NCBI GenBank assembly: GCA_900312665.1
Contig: ONZQ02000015.1
Location: 988,794 to 1,052,793 of the forward strand
Origin: Cephalotrichum gorgonifer
Lineage: Eukaryota; Ascomycota; Sordariomycetes; Microascales; Microascaceae
Direction of reading: 5' to 3'
DNA length: 64,000 nt
The position numbers and the translations under genes were made by a program. The notes beneath the pieces were generated by a model that did not search any database, had not been told where the DNA came from, and saw only the letters and a list, made by a program, of their open reading frames with translations. Shown one piece after another: positions 31,451 through 43,176 of the stretch (positions are counted from its first letter, which is position 1; each line of letters begins with the position of its first letter).

Positions 31451-33237
31451 GATGGTAGCTGGAGGCGGGCGGGGTTGGCGTCGGCGGTAAAGAAGTGTGA
31501 TTTTATGGACGAACGTATCGCGGATTCTGCCCAGGGACAGGAAGACAACGGTCAGAGCGGCTGAGCGTGTCGCGTGTGTAGAGTGGAGACTGAGAGTGTC
31601 AGGTCTTCCTAGTCGGGGGGAGGATTTTCGGGAAGAGAATCGGGGGTCCCAAACCTGAAATTGGCCTGGATCAGAAAAGCGTCGTCGGAATAATCTCACG
31701 GTGACGTCTGCTCCCGGAGCGGCTTTTAGAAATGTAACCCCGCCTGTACTGGTCCGTGAGTATTACGGTAACGCGGACAAGGACAAGACGGGAAAGATGT
31801 CCGAGGGTCAGCACAGTGCTCTATTCTCCTCATCCTGGAAGCAACTCAACATGGATTACAAGTAAGCGGCCAATCCCAATCCAGCCCTCGTACTTTGTTG
31901 GAGGACAGTCTGGCCAATGACAGGAGTTCTGCGCCGCCTTTGCCCGCCACTCGGATCCAACCGCTCGTGATCCTCAGTCTTCGATTGGGCTGCAATTGCC
32001 TGACGCCTTGCTCCCTTGACAAGGTTACTCTATCAACCCAAATCCGGACAGGGGACTCATTGTTGGTTATCGCCTGTCTAAAAAAAAATAGACAATATGG
32101 CCGCCCCTGGCCCCGCCAGCACCTTATGTTGGCTCTCCTGGAGCATCTGCTCCACGCCCTCGCCCCGTTCCCGGAAGCTCCGTGTACATCTACACTCGCA
32201 TCCAAGAACTAAGGTGCCTTAACGACGAAAATTTCCTCGCAATACCTGAGTCGCTAGGCTTCCATCGTCACCAGGACCTGGTGAGTCTGCGAGCCGCGCG
32301 CTTCTCGATGATGGGTATGTGGCTAGTGTCTGGCGGGAGAGGATGATCAAGGGCGGGTTGTGGGAGTCACCGCCATGCATGGTGATTGTGGAGTACCGCG
32401 CGCCATCGTGGTCGTGGCAGCAGTGAACGGGCGGATAGTGATGAGACATTGTGAGAGGTCTCACCCCGGACTCGAATGGTGAAGCGCGGACATACCACGG
32501 CCGCCCCGTTGTAACGTCCGCTGACGCGAGTGAAGGGGAGAGGGAATTCTGTACTCTTAGGCCGATGAAGAGGGTCGTTGGAAACATTCATCTATCCGAC
32601 TTTGCGCCGGGCGTGATGGAGTTATCTAGGGCGGCTGTTACACTTATCTGAGTCAGTCTGCCAACCAGGTTTATTCCCTCTACATGGCCAAGGTTATATG
32701 ACCAGCACATAGAAAACAGGTGTTGTCGTGACAGATAGTCTCTCACCTTGGCTCTCTCTGCCCCCAGAAAGAAAAGCCCGTATCTCAAACTACTGTGTGG
32801 CAGAAGTAGGTAATGCGAATATTTAGATTTGTTCGTAGTGGGCACGGCTAACATATCGGGAAGCTATAGACGGATACCGATCACTATCAACTGGTGATAG
32901 TTAGTTCACGGCGGTTATGTTATCTGGTGGATTGAACCCACGCCAGTCGCCGTCGGTCTTCTCCGATAGCCTTCGGATAATACAGCCATGTCGGGATAAG
33001 CTTGCCCCACTCGCTGCCCAGAGATTGTACTAGCGCAGTTACCGATAAACACTCCCCATAGCAGAAATGTGAGATCAAACGGGATTAAGCCGTAGCTATA
33101 TTCTCGCTGACATCTTCCATTCACTCTATAAATGACCACACCTACAGGGTAATAACACGACTAAATATTGGAATTGACCAACACTAGTCTAAGCCCCCCC
33201 TGAAACACCAATCAAGCCCCACGGAAATACGGCAGCA
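31451..33237. other. Intergenic, divergent promoter region
   Basis: Lies between the minus-strand membrane protein and the plus-strand THI5-like gene. Frames at 31846-32854 overlap on both strands and have no domain. Confidence 0.45.
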
Positions 33238-34224
33238 ATGGAGAACTTGGAGAACTTCCACGTCAGCGCCACCGGCCACAGCCTCAACTACCTCCCGGAA
33301 TACATCGCCCAGCGCCACGGCTTCTTCCGGGAACAGGGTCTCGATGTGACGGTGACGGTCCCCAAGCCCTGGGACCTCGTCCTCGACGAGCTCGCCTCCG
33401 GAAAGGCCGCCGCCGCACTTGGCGGCGTCTGGGTTCCTAGCATGTACCACGACGCGCCAGTGCGGGACTACAAGGCGTTCGCACAGGTCTCCAACCGCGC
33501 GCCGCTCGCGCTCATCGGGCGCTCCAGCAGCCATGGTGCTTCGGGCTTCACCCTCAAGGACACCATCGGCCGCACCGTCATGATGAAGGGGAGCAACGGC
33601 GCCAGCGTCGGACTGTTCTTCAAGATGCTCCTTCGCGAGGCCGGGATAGATCCGCGGGACGTGAACTACGTGCAGGATCTCGATGGCTTGATGCTGGGAG
33701 AGCTCTTCGCGGGGGGGATGGGCGACTTCCTACTCGTCGACAACCTGTCTGCCCGGGCGCTGGTGGCGCGGAACCCTCACCTGTGCGTCGTGCTAGAGAC
33801 GGTGCTCGAGAACAAGGATGCTCCGTGGAGCGTTTACTATCAGGAGGTGGCAAAGGTTACGCCGGCGGTGCTCGATGCGCAGGAGCGTTTCGTCATCGCG
33901 CTAGGGAAGGGAATGGAGTGGGTGCTTCAGAATGACGCGGAGACCTTCCGGGACGAGCTGGCGGAGATATTCCCCGCCGTGCCGGTCGACACCACCGTCG
34001 AGCTCACGAACGTCTTCAGGAGGAATGGGATGTGGACTTCGCCGGTCGTGTCTCGCAATGGATATGAGCGGTGGCAGCGCGGTATCGCGGATGGGCACCT
34101 CGTGAGGGAACCTCTTGCGTATGAGAAGATGATTGACGGGAGGCCCACGGCGGCTGCGCAAGGCAAGGGCCTGTTGATTTCGTCGGAGGCTGAGGTGGCT
34201 GCAAAGGCGGCTGAGGCGTCATAG
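33238..34224 (+). CDS. THI5/NMT1-type solute-binding-like protein
   Basis: A single exon of 328 residues. It opens with the NMT1/THI5-like fold signature: SLNYLPEYIAQRHGFFREQGLDV, then LGGVW and a glycine-rich loop MKGSNGASVGLFF, and DFLLVDN. This is the type II periplasmic-binding-protein fold used by bacterial nitrate/sulfonate/HMP transport and by yeast Thi5. The Cys cluster of true HMP-P synthases (CCCFC) is absent, and there is no signal peptide or lipobox, so it is neither a canonical Thi5 nor an ABC binding protein. A cytosolic enzyme or ligand-binding role is likely. It converges on the Zn2Cys6 gene at 34588-36878 and lies near an MFS transporter, suggesting shared small-molecule metabolism (inference). 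Confidence 0.82.
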   Translation: MENLENFHVSATGHSLNYLPEYIAQRHGFFREQGLDVTVTVPKPWDLVLDELASGKAAAALGGVWVPSMYHDAPVRDYKAFAQVSNRAPLALIGRSSSHGASGFTLKDTIGRTVMMKGSNGASVGLFFKMLLREAGIDPRDVNYVQDLDGLMLGELFAGGMGDFLLVDNLSARALVARNPHLCVVLETVLENKDAPWSVYYQEVAKVTPAVLDAQERFVIALGKGMEWVLQNDAETFRDELAEIFPAVPVDTTVELTNVFRRNGMWTSPVVSRNGYERWQRGIADGHLVREPLAYEKMIDGRPTAAAQGKGLLISSEAEVAAKAAEAS

Positions 34225-34587
34225 ATTTCATTCACACAAATCAAAATTACATGTTATGTTCGAAAATGTTCTATTACTTGAAAGAATTGTCTCCGATATC
34301 ATTCACTTCCGTTCATTGAAAACTGGCTGTGGAGCCCTGTTGAGAACAGCAAGGTAGAGCTGAGTATCGAACAGAACTAAGGCCAAGCTGAACCAATAGA
34401 GAAGTGTGAGAGTGTTCGACTGGGCGACCGGGTCTCTGCCAAGTGGATGAATGTAGTATTCTTGTTTTGTATTCTCGAGGAACCATTTCAAGCAGGACAT
34501 GTAACTGGCCCAACACACAATGAGAATGTAATCATCATTCGATTTCATCCCCTCGCACCTCCCCTACCCTTTTCCCAGTTTGGTATC
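34225..34587. other. Convergent 3' intergenic
   Basis: 363 bp holding the terminators of the THI5-like and Zn2Cys6 genes. The overlapping short frames are chance. Confidence 0.5.
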
Positions 34588-36878
34588 CTAACACCAATCA
34601 CCAAAATCAACATCTTGAGACGCGAGCCAATCGCCCCCCGAGTTCAGAGTCTCGTCAAAGTAGCTTTGGAAGGCAAAGTTACCGGCCGTAAGTATAGTGA
34701 ACGGGTCATCCTCCATCACCTCGTCCGAGAACGCGGTCGGCAACTCCCGCTGTAGACCCCGAAGCTGCTTCTCGAACTCCACGCGGCTCTTCCGCGTCTC
34801 CTCGGCACTCGAGGTGATAAGCCAGTCGATGGTAGCCGACGAGAGGTTCTCGAACGCGTCACGACACCCGGCGGCTCCGTCCCACCTCTCGGAGAGCGCG
34901 GAAAGCGTTGATCCGCATGCCTGGAGAGTGGAGATGCTACTCCTCGCCTCGGCGAGACCCCTAAGCTCTTCCGACTGCCAGAGGCCGTATATAACGGTCA
35001 GGCCGGCCATGAAGAGGTGGTGGACCCATATCCAAGGGATGTCGATCTTGCGACCGCGGTGTAGGGTCCTGATGCTGGTAATGAGCTTACACGCCGCGTT
35101 GAAGGAGGCGTGGAGGGCCTCCTGGGACGGCTGCGGAGATATGGGGTTGGGGCGGTAGAGGAGGAGGAGGGCGTTGTTGTAGACGGCGTCCCAGTATGCC
35201 TGGCTGGAGAAGACGGACGGGGTGAAGCTGTCTCGGGACTGCTGCTCCTCGTTGTACCACTCCTGGAGACGGGCGCGGATATCCACTATCCACAACGCGT
35301 AGTTGGCCCTCGGGTAAGCGAGTGACGACCCCCGGAACTGGCTGTACAGGACGTGCTTGATCTCCGACTCCATCTGCGTGATGCGGATCAGGAAGTTGTG
35401 CGCTCGGCATATGTTTGCGTCCTGGTCGTCTGATGATCGGGATAGCTTGGTGGTATCCGGTGTCGGCAGCCCGACGTTGATGCCTTGGTCGGCCATACCG
35501 AAGGGGCGGCCGAGCGTGATGCAGAGCATGCGATCGAACAGGTACGTCGACCACCAGAGCCGCCGCCGGTCGTCGAGGAGGTCGGGATCCATATTCCCTT
35601 TGCTGCCCTCAGTCTCCCAATGGAGGCCGAGGTCAACGACCAAGCGCATCGCGGCTCCCGTGACTAGCCACAAGCTCCCCTTCGTAGGACAGAGGGCGAC
35701 GTATTGACACAGCAGAAGCAGGCATCGCAACGCATCGGGGCTCTTGGTGCATGATAGCACCTTGTTAACCTCGCGCATCGCGGAGTCGAAGCAGTCTTCG
35801 CTTTGCGGCGGACGGCCCCTGGATGGGTGGTGGATGTCGCAGAGCGCAATGGCAAATACCAAATAGCTCGTCACAAGATCGCGAGAGGCCTCCCAGCTCA
35901 GTGCTGCCTGCGGATCCCTCTCCGCCAGGTATGCGCCGTCGAGCGCCTGCTCTAACCGAGACCGACTGACGATGGGCAGGTGCGGTGTCCGGTACTCGAA
36001 GTAGACGCGAACTAGGTGCTCTGCTACATTTCGCGGCGGAAGATTCGTTGCTGGTGAGGCAGCAGCGGCGGTGGCAGCCGTGGCAGCGGCATGTGCACCC
36101 GGCAGCGCTTCAACGAGCGCCTGTTGCCGCTGCTGCTGCTCCGAGGATGGAGGCGCAGGGGGGTTGTCGATTCGGATCGCGGCGAGGACGAGTCTCGCGA
36201 GAGTGATACCGCTGCTCACGCCGAAGAACTGCGGCTGGTTGAGGGGCTCGCAGACGACACGTCCCAGGCTCGTCGTCATCCAGTCCTGGAGGTCCGTCGG
36301 CGTAGGTGCCACCTCGGCATGCGGCGCAAGCACAAGCTCGTGCTGTGGGCTCTCCTGGCGGGAGTTGTCGGGGCCGGCTTGATCGTTTAGCGCTCTTAGG
36401 CGACCTATCTCCTCCGTCAAATTGGCTACCTCTGTTTCCAGGGTCAGGACATAATCGCGAGGGATCGTTGTGGCTGTTAGCTACGCTGCATTGTTCTCAT
36501 TTTGTTCAGACTATGGGATAAGCAACGGGTTATAAAAAACACGATTAATACAGCTCTTACCTCTGCTCTCTTCCCGGCATGGTATACCATGCATTGTAGC
36601 CCGGCATCGCGGCAGTTCGAGCACTGCGGCGACTTCAAGTCGCACTACGAATGCCCCGAGTGTGAGATTCTTCTTCTTCGGATTCTGGGGACCAAACAAG
36701 CCTTAGATGCTGCTCCTTACCTTCTGTTTTCTCCGGCGACACCTAGATAGAACGGTTGTCTACATTAGCCCCTTGACAGACTCCTATTGGCATGGACAGG
36801 GGTTAGGTCGCCCGCTTACCGTTGACATGCGGTCGCCGCCCTAGCTAACCTCGCCACTGTTCGGTCTCTGTCGCCCAT
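34588..36878 (-). CDS. Zn2Cys6 transcription factor with fungal-specific TF domain
   Basis: Four exons: 36820-36878, 36721-36742 (22 nt), 36561-36644 and 34588-36480, giving 685 residues (2058 nt, whole codons). The three small exons join to a perfect zinc cluster, C-x2-C-x6-C-x6-C-x2-C-x6-C (ACQRCRRRKQKCDLK, then PQCSNCRDAGLQC). A short coiled coil follows (YVLTLETEVANLTEEIGRLR), then a fungal-specific transcription factor domain (about residues 190-450, with LVRVYFEYRTPHLPIV). The start ATG at 36878 gives MGDRDRTVARLAR before the cluster. The gene is divergent from the MFS transporter, whose ATG is 797 bp away, so it may regulate that transporter and the convergent THI5-like gene (inference). 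Confidence 0.9.
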
Positions 36879-37675
36879 ATCAACGTAGAGACCACGGTAT
36901 TGACGTTTTCGGCTTCGAGCGAAGGAATTAGTCGGAGACAGGCGAGCGGGGGCCTTGGCTCTTTACAAGTATGCAGTGGTTAAAGCGAGCCAGGGAGAAA
37001 GAGACCCACTTCCGCTGGACTTCTGCACGTTATCCGTGCTGGTGCCTATAGAAACAAGCAGGAATCTCCTAGTGTCCAATGATACGACGTGATCCATTCC
37101 AAACCCCGGGAAAGTGGGTTGAGGGGTCATACTAGTCTGTCTATCGGATTTGTCCGAAAAGGCCCCATAGCAAGATAAGAGGGCCACACTACGACTAGTT
37201 TGTACGAACCAGTATGTAAGTATGCTCTGTCAGACCGATAAGCGGTATCTCACAAACAGCCGAATTTTCACCCCAGATCGTTAGGACTATACGCGAGCGC
37301 CTTGGGAAGTAGAGGTGTATTATGTCGGCAAAGGTGGGTAGCAGCACACCGGACGACGGTCACCGTCATGGATGATTTCCCGCACCGGCAGGGTGGACAG
37401 CTTTCGTTTCTTATCGCCCACTACCAGATCGGGTATTGCATCTTTATCTCCCGATTCATACACGCTTGGGCCTCCGGACCGTAGGCTTGGTGCGGTACAA
37501 CGGCACATATCTTTCGGCCGTATATAATCCACAAAATCCGGGGATATGATAAATCCAGACATCGGCACTGAGGATCATTACAACGGTGCCATTGCATTTC
37601 AACTACCTTCCTGTGTCTCGACTTAAGTAGACCAGCCTCACAAATATTTCTTCGAATTAAACCTATCTCTCTACA
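36879..37675. promoter_or_regulatory. Shared divergent promoter of regulator and MFS transporter
   Basis: 797 bp between the two start codons. Several CGG/CCG triplets occur, including a CGGCCG palindrome near 37515 in TTTCGGCCGTATA, of the kind bound by Zn2Cys6 proteins. No specific site can be assigned. Confidence 0.4.
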
Positions 37676-39405
37676 ATGGAGGAGACCAAGACCGCCTCGT
37701 CTATTGACGGGAAGAGTCCGGCGGACATCACGACGGGGGAGTCATCATCCCTTAACATTCAGATCGACCCCGAGGTGGAAAAGGCCGCCCTCCGGAAATT
37801 CGACAAGTACCTCCTCCCAGTCGCCTTCATATTCCTCCTCCTATCCTCCCTAGACCGGACCAACGTAAGGACCCCATCATCCATCTAGTGTGACCCGAGA
37901 GGTGACTAACTAAGAGCCAATGAAGATTGGAAATGCCCGTGTATTCGGCTTCGACGAAGACATCGGCCTCAAGAGCGGCCAGTTCGGCAACATCAACACC
38001 CTCTTCTTCACCACGTTCATAGTCTTCGAGGTCCCCTGGGTCATGGCGATCAAGCGATGGGGCCCTAACAAGGTCCTCGGCACTGCGCTGGTGCTCTTCA
38101 GCGTCTGCACCATCGGGACCGGCTTTATCAAAAACTATCACCAGGCCATCGTACTCCGCATGCTTCTAGGCGCGGCTGAGGCTGGCGTGTCGCCTGGGTT
38201 CGCCTACATCTTCTCTACGATTTACGACCGCGGTTCGACGGCGAAGCGCATTGCCATGGGAAACATCTGCAACACCGTTGCTGGTGCTTTTGGCGGCTTG
38301 TTCGCGTACGGCATCCAGACGATGGGAGCCCAGAGGGGACTTGCAGGTGAGAACTCCTGTGTTTGTAGGAGGCGCGAGGGTAGTTGTTGGCAGTCGCTAA
38401 TATTAATATGAAGCGTGGCGGTGGCTATTCATCATCGAGGGCGCGGTTACATTTGTTGTAGGGGGCCTCTGTTGGGTTTTCCTACCGTCCTCCCCCGAGA
38501 CCGCGTGGTACCTGACCGAGGAAGAGAAGCACGCCATGGCTCTGAGAAAGGAGAGGAATGCTGCGTTTAGGGGAGAGGATGGATTCGATCGGAAGTGGAT
38601 CAAGATTTCGCTGAAGGACTCCTTCGTCTATGTCGCCGGCGCAGCCTTCTTCACCTCGTCAGTTGCCATCTCGGGCTTCAGCGTCTTCCTGCCTACAATA
38701 ATCAAGGGCTTCGGGTAAGAACTTACCGTGGAACAATGATTCTCCAAACCTTAACGACGAAAGTTGAAAGAACGAACCCAAGTTTACTGATTGGCGGTTC
38801 AGGTATAAATCCATCATGGTCAACTACATGACGATTCCCGTCTACTTCTTCGGTCTGATCAGTCTCCTGGCTCAAGCGTATCTCTCCGACAAGCTTTACA
38901 AGCGCGCCTATTTCCTCATAGGCGCGGCCGTCCCTGTCGTGGCTGGATACCTGATCTGTGTTGGAACGGCGAACAATGCCGCCGGTTACTTTGCCATGTT
39001 CCTCCTTGCCTCAGGTATGTTGGCCCGCGCTTCCCTGTATAACTCTAATATACCGTGACTAACGCCCGGTCAGGCTGCTACACTATATCGACGCTTGTCG
39101 TCACCTGGGTGGCTACAAACCTCATTCCGGACGGCAAGCGCTCTTTCGCCCTCCCGCTGTTCTATTCCATGGGCAACCTTTCAGGCCTGGTATCGTCGCA
39201 GCTGTATCCAACCAACCAGGGCCCGCGATACATAATAGGAAACTCCGTCTCCGCTGGGCTCGAGGTTATCTTCGTGGGGCTCGTCGTTGCGGCGTGGTAC
39301 CTCCTACGGAGGAGGAATGCGAAGAAGGATAAACTTATTGCGGAGGGGGCCACTACGAACGGACTGGAGGGTGATATGGCTCTTGATTTCAAGTACAGCC
39401 TATAG
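37676..39405 (+). CDS. MFS transporter, anion:cation symporter (allantoate/nicotinate permease-like) family
   Basis: Five exons: 37676-37864, 37926-38346, 38414-38714, 38803-39014 and 39074-39405, giving 484 residues (1455 nt, whole codons). About 12 membrane segments. Family signatures: SSLDRTNIGNAR after the first helix, FEVPWVMAIKRWGP, GAAEAGVSPGFAYIFSTIY, and WRWLFIIEG. A charged loop links the two halves (about residues 220-260). Fungal relatives carry allantoate, nicotinate, pantothenate, biotin or other organic anions with protons across the plasma membrane. The exact substrate is not predictable. Its divergent neighbour is a Zn2Cys6 regulator. Confidence 0.93.
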
Positions 39406-39520
39406 TTTAGCGAGACGATAAAATAGCAAAGCGGTTTATCCCTATGAAAAACTGCTTCTGAGTGTTGGCGCTCGCCCGACATCATGACACCGGTGGACGG
39501 ACGAAAATTCGTAGCACACT

Positions 39521-39592
39521 GGTCTAGTGGCCCAATGGCAAGGCGTTTGGCTTCGAACCAAAAGATTGTAGGTTCGACCCCTGCCTAGATCA
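39521..39592 (+). tRNA. tRNA-Arg(TCG)
   Basis: 72 nt without intron. Acceptor stem GGTCTAG/CTAGATC, D stem GCC/GGC, anticodon stem TTTGG/CCAAA with loop CTTCGAA (anticodon TCG), T arm GTAGG-TTCGACC-CCTGC and discriminator A. A T5 run at 39600-39604 is the Pol III terminator. All stems pair, with few G-U pairs. Confidence 0.92.
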
Positions 39593-39604
39593 TCATTCCT
39601 TTTT

Positions 39605-42600
39605 GCCATATTCGAAACACGCCATGCCTTATTATACCCTGGAAGTGGAAATAAAGCTGTTACTTCTTATTTTTTGCGACTAGCTGGAAGAACGGCCCTT
39701 CATAGCTTCGCTTCCCAGGTTGAAGTCCGGTATACGACGCGTTGAAGTTACGTAAGCGTCCTCATCGAAGTTTCGGATAATCTCGCGTTCGTGCCAAAAA
39801 TTTGCGACAATGGCGCATCGGAACAAACAGGGCCAGGGCCGATCGACAGCTGCAGCTCCTACTTATTAGAAGGATACACCCTCTCGCCATGGAGCAATTC
39901 CTACTCAAGGCTGACCACTCCGGGTCGATAAGCCAACTCCACACCTTCGTCTTTTCGCCATCCGCACTACAGCTCGCCAGGGAGATACGACTCACGGTGG
40001 CCGTGGTCGCGCTTGCTTGGGTTACGGTCACGGTCGTGAAGCAATTACACCCGAGGGAGAAGGAGTAGCTCGGGCTCAGTGAGAAAAGCCGAGCTCGGGA
40101 AGCGGCTGTGGATGGACTGGTATGTGTAGTTGTGTGAGTTCAGACGGGAACCGGGGTTCCCGCCATATTGCTCCTTCACGTCTCGGGTAGAACATCAATG
40201 TCGTCCGATTCCCTATCCCCTCCACTTGGCTAACCACTCGTTCACGCAAAGGTTCTTGAAGGCCACATCCAGCCTGGTCCTTGCCTCGTCACGGTGGCAG
40301 ATACAGCTGGTGTTGATTGAAATAGACGATTGGTGGCGTTCGTGTACGATTCGTGGCGGGTTATATAAACTTGTAGAATAGAGGCTACGGGGTCTAGAGT
40401 TGTACTATCATTAATGGCTTCGTCGGCATATTACCTACCAATGGCGAGAACCAAGAGTATGTTCGACGTTTCCGCAATCTGACTCTTCTTCGAATTCGTC
40501 AGGCCCCTAAGACTTTTCTCCGACTTTAGCACTATCCGCCATCTTACGTCCTAGGACAGGGCAATCAATATGTCGGGCCTAAATATTCTCGGTCGGATCC
40601 AGGTATTCTCGGTCGGTTCACGGTCGGCCGATGGTCGTTGTCGGGACGGGCTTGAAGACCGCCTGCTACAGGCCAATCGCTTAACTTCTGACCCATGTGT
40701 TAGCAGAATGTCTTACAAGAAATGCCCAAGTAGAGTAAAGAAAGGCTAGCAGCCATGTTGTTCGGTCAGAGTTGGCGAAACCATGCCATCACTTATCCAC
40801 AAGTAAATTTCGGTACGGCGAGTGAAAGAACATCTCATCATATGAACGCAGCAGGGAAGGGGAACCAGTTGGCTGATAGGATTTGATACTTACTTTACTG
40901 TAGAGCGTTGCTCGTTTCCATGCCGCGACTTCGCAGGTGTCTCAGAATGAAGACAAGACCATGGCTGTCGTCGGGAGATCGAGCAGCGGCTCAAATGCCA
41001 TTTATATTTCTTTTCTTGTGTGGGAGAGAGCGGCGAGCTTGTTGTGACCAAGGTGTCAAATTGAACACGGAATCGGCAGAATGTATTGCCCCGTGGTCCG
41101 TAAGACAGCGGCGTGGGCTGGGATTCGATTCTGATCTTCAGCCTGCATATGGGTTCTGGGCATTCCAAGTACGAAATACGCCGGGTGAGTCACGCCGGTA
41201 CCGTGGTGGTTGGTACGTATACCGGTATTTTGTAATGCGGCGGGCGTACACTTCTGAAAAGGGCAGGCGCCTCGGAAATTGCGGAGGGGACCATTGGATT
41301 GGGTCCGGTTAAATAGCACACCACTGAAATACTTTTTCTATTGCCTCCCTGTGGAAGGGGCCGTGAGTATTCCAAGAGTGGTGTGTTCAGGGCACCGCAT
41401 GCGAGTTATGCAACTATCTACACGTTCTGTTGAGTCGCCATAACCGTGCAGTATACTGTGTGATACCAGGGCCAGCCCCTAATGAGGAGACAAGGCATTG
41501 TTATTAGATCGTAGACCCATCTCTCTTAAAGAGTAAACTCCCGATCCAGCAGCATTAATGCTTGTGATTGTTTCCAGTAACAACTATCATCCCGCCTTCG
41601 CTCCGAACCTCACTTGTGGCGATCGATAACCGGACACCTTCTACTTCGCATGTCGCAGTAAAGATTAGAGAATGCTAATTTTGGGCGGCCTCAAGCTACG
41701 TTTTGCCAACTTGCTTGCCACTTAGAAAGCATGAGACAAAGACGTGAAGTGGTTTGCTTGTACGGATAACTACATGTATTGTGGTTGTGGCTGGGCCGGT
41801 CGATCTTGGATACAAAAGGACCTGGATCTCCCGTATTATAAGTACTTGTACGTGCTTTTACAGATGAACGGAATTGACCGCCCCATGCTACTGGCGCATG
41901 CGACGGAACCAAGACATAAATACGTAACTCCTGTCCCTGCAGTGGGACTCTTGGCACACCTGCCACATTATTGGAGCTGGCCCTCTTGTGTAGCTACGAG
42001 TACCTGTACGACAGTGCCGAATATTGGCGAGTACTCGTAAATTATCTGGCCTGTTGAAAGGGCACTTCGCAGTGGCGGCTTGATCGTGACTCTGTCTCTG
42101 CTCTGGCGAATGATGCGGCGAGGCGCCCGGTCCGTCGAGGGACGATGTTGAAAAGGATGAGAGCCCGACCAATATGGAAGACGGCGATAAACCATGACTG
42201 GTGAGAAGAGTGTCTCTACGGAAAGTCCTGTCTAAGTATTAACTCGAAACTATGAAGGGCAGTGACTTACCTTCCTCTGCTAAGTTGGGCGCTGAGAAGT
42301 TGGATGCCTCCGCGATGACACACCCAAGCCTAAAAGGACCATCTGGCTGCGTCTTGGCAAGACACACCACCTTGCATTGTTCCTCGGCTCGTCCATACTG
42401 CTGCGGACCTCGATAGCCCTAGGCTTCTCCAAAAGGAGCACACGAGGGCCACAACTAGGGCAGGGTCGCGGGTACTGTGGGCGGATTTTCTCCGATATAA
42501 CTTAGCTCCCACTTTTTTTTATCATGGAGTGCACGGCGACTATCAGGATCACAACGACTTCTCAGACGGGCCTGGTCACCGTGATTCTCACAGGTATTAT

Positions 42601-43176
42601 CTTGGAGACGATCGGGGTCCCGTTCCTTCTACTCTATCCCAATGCCTCTGATGTTACCCCAGACAATTCCTGCGGGGGGCACAGCTAAAACAAGAACAAG
42701 AACCTGTTTGCTTATATGCTGGTCATTATTGGGGTCCTCGCCTCTATCCTATCGTCCTTCCTTTCTACAATCTTAGTGTCCAAATTTGTAATCAGTACTT
42801 TACCTAATATAACCAACGCGGCCATTACGAGACACGGCTTACCAGGTTCCAAGGAATATGGCGGCAGGTGTCCATCGCGCCAACTTGGGGCTTTGTAGCA
42901 ACGGAACAAACTCCAAGATGGCCCGGTGGGAGCTTCTTTCGTTAATTTATGCAATTTGTAGTATGATTGTTAAGTTGGATTATATATCCAGTTTAGAGCA
43001 CTGAAAGATTCTACATTTCCGACATGTAAATGGATTTCCGGGTCACTGGTTCCAAAGACCACTTCCGACCAGCACCATTACTCGCCTTTTCTTATCAGGA
43101 GCATACCTCCCAAACCCTTCGTTTTGCAAAGATAATACAAAAATATGGAGTTACACGAGATAGTCGAGTTCATCCT
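39605..43176. other. Gene-poor intergenic region
   Basis: No frame shows a domain. A short direct repeat TATTCTCGGTCGG occurs twice (40584 and 40604). The frame at 42716-42898 is hydrophobic and could be a membrane segment of an unrecognised or decayed gene, but no start or splice pattern supports it. Confidence 0.4.

Noticed and set aside
36577..36592. 16-bp palindrome GCATGGTATACCATGC
   Set aside because: Sits inside the coding exon of the Zn2Cys6 regulator; codons explain it, so probably chance.
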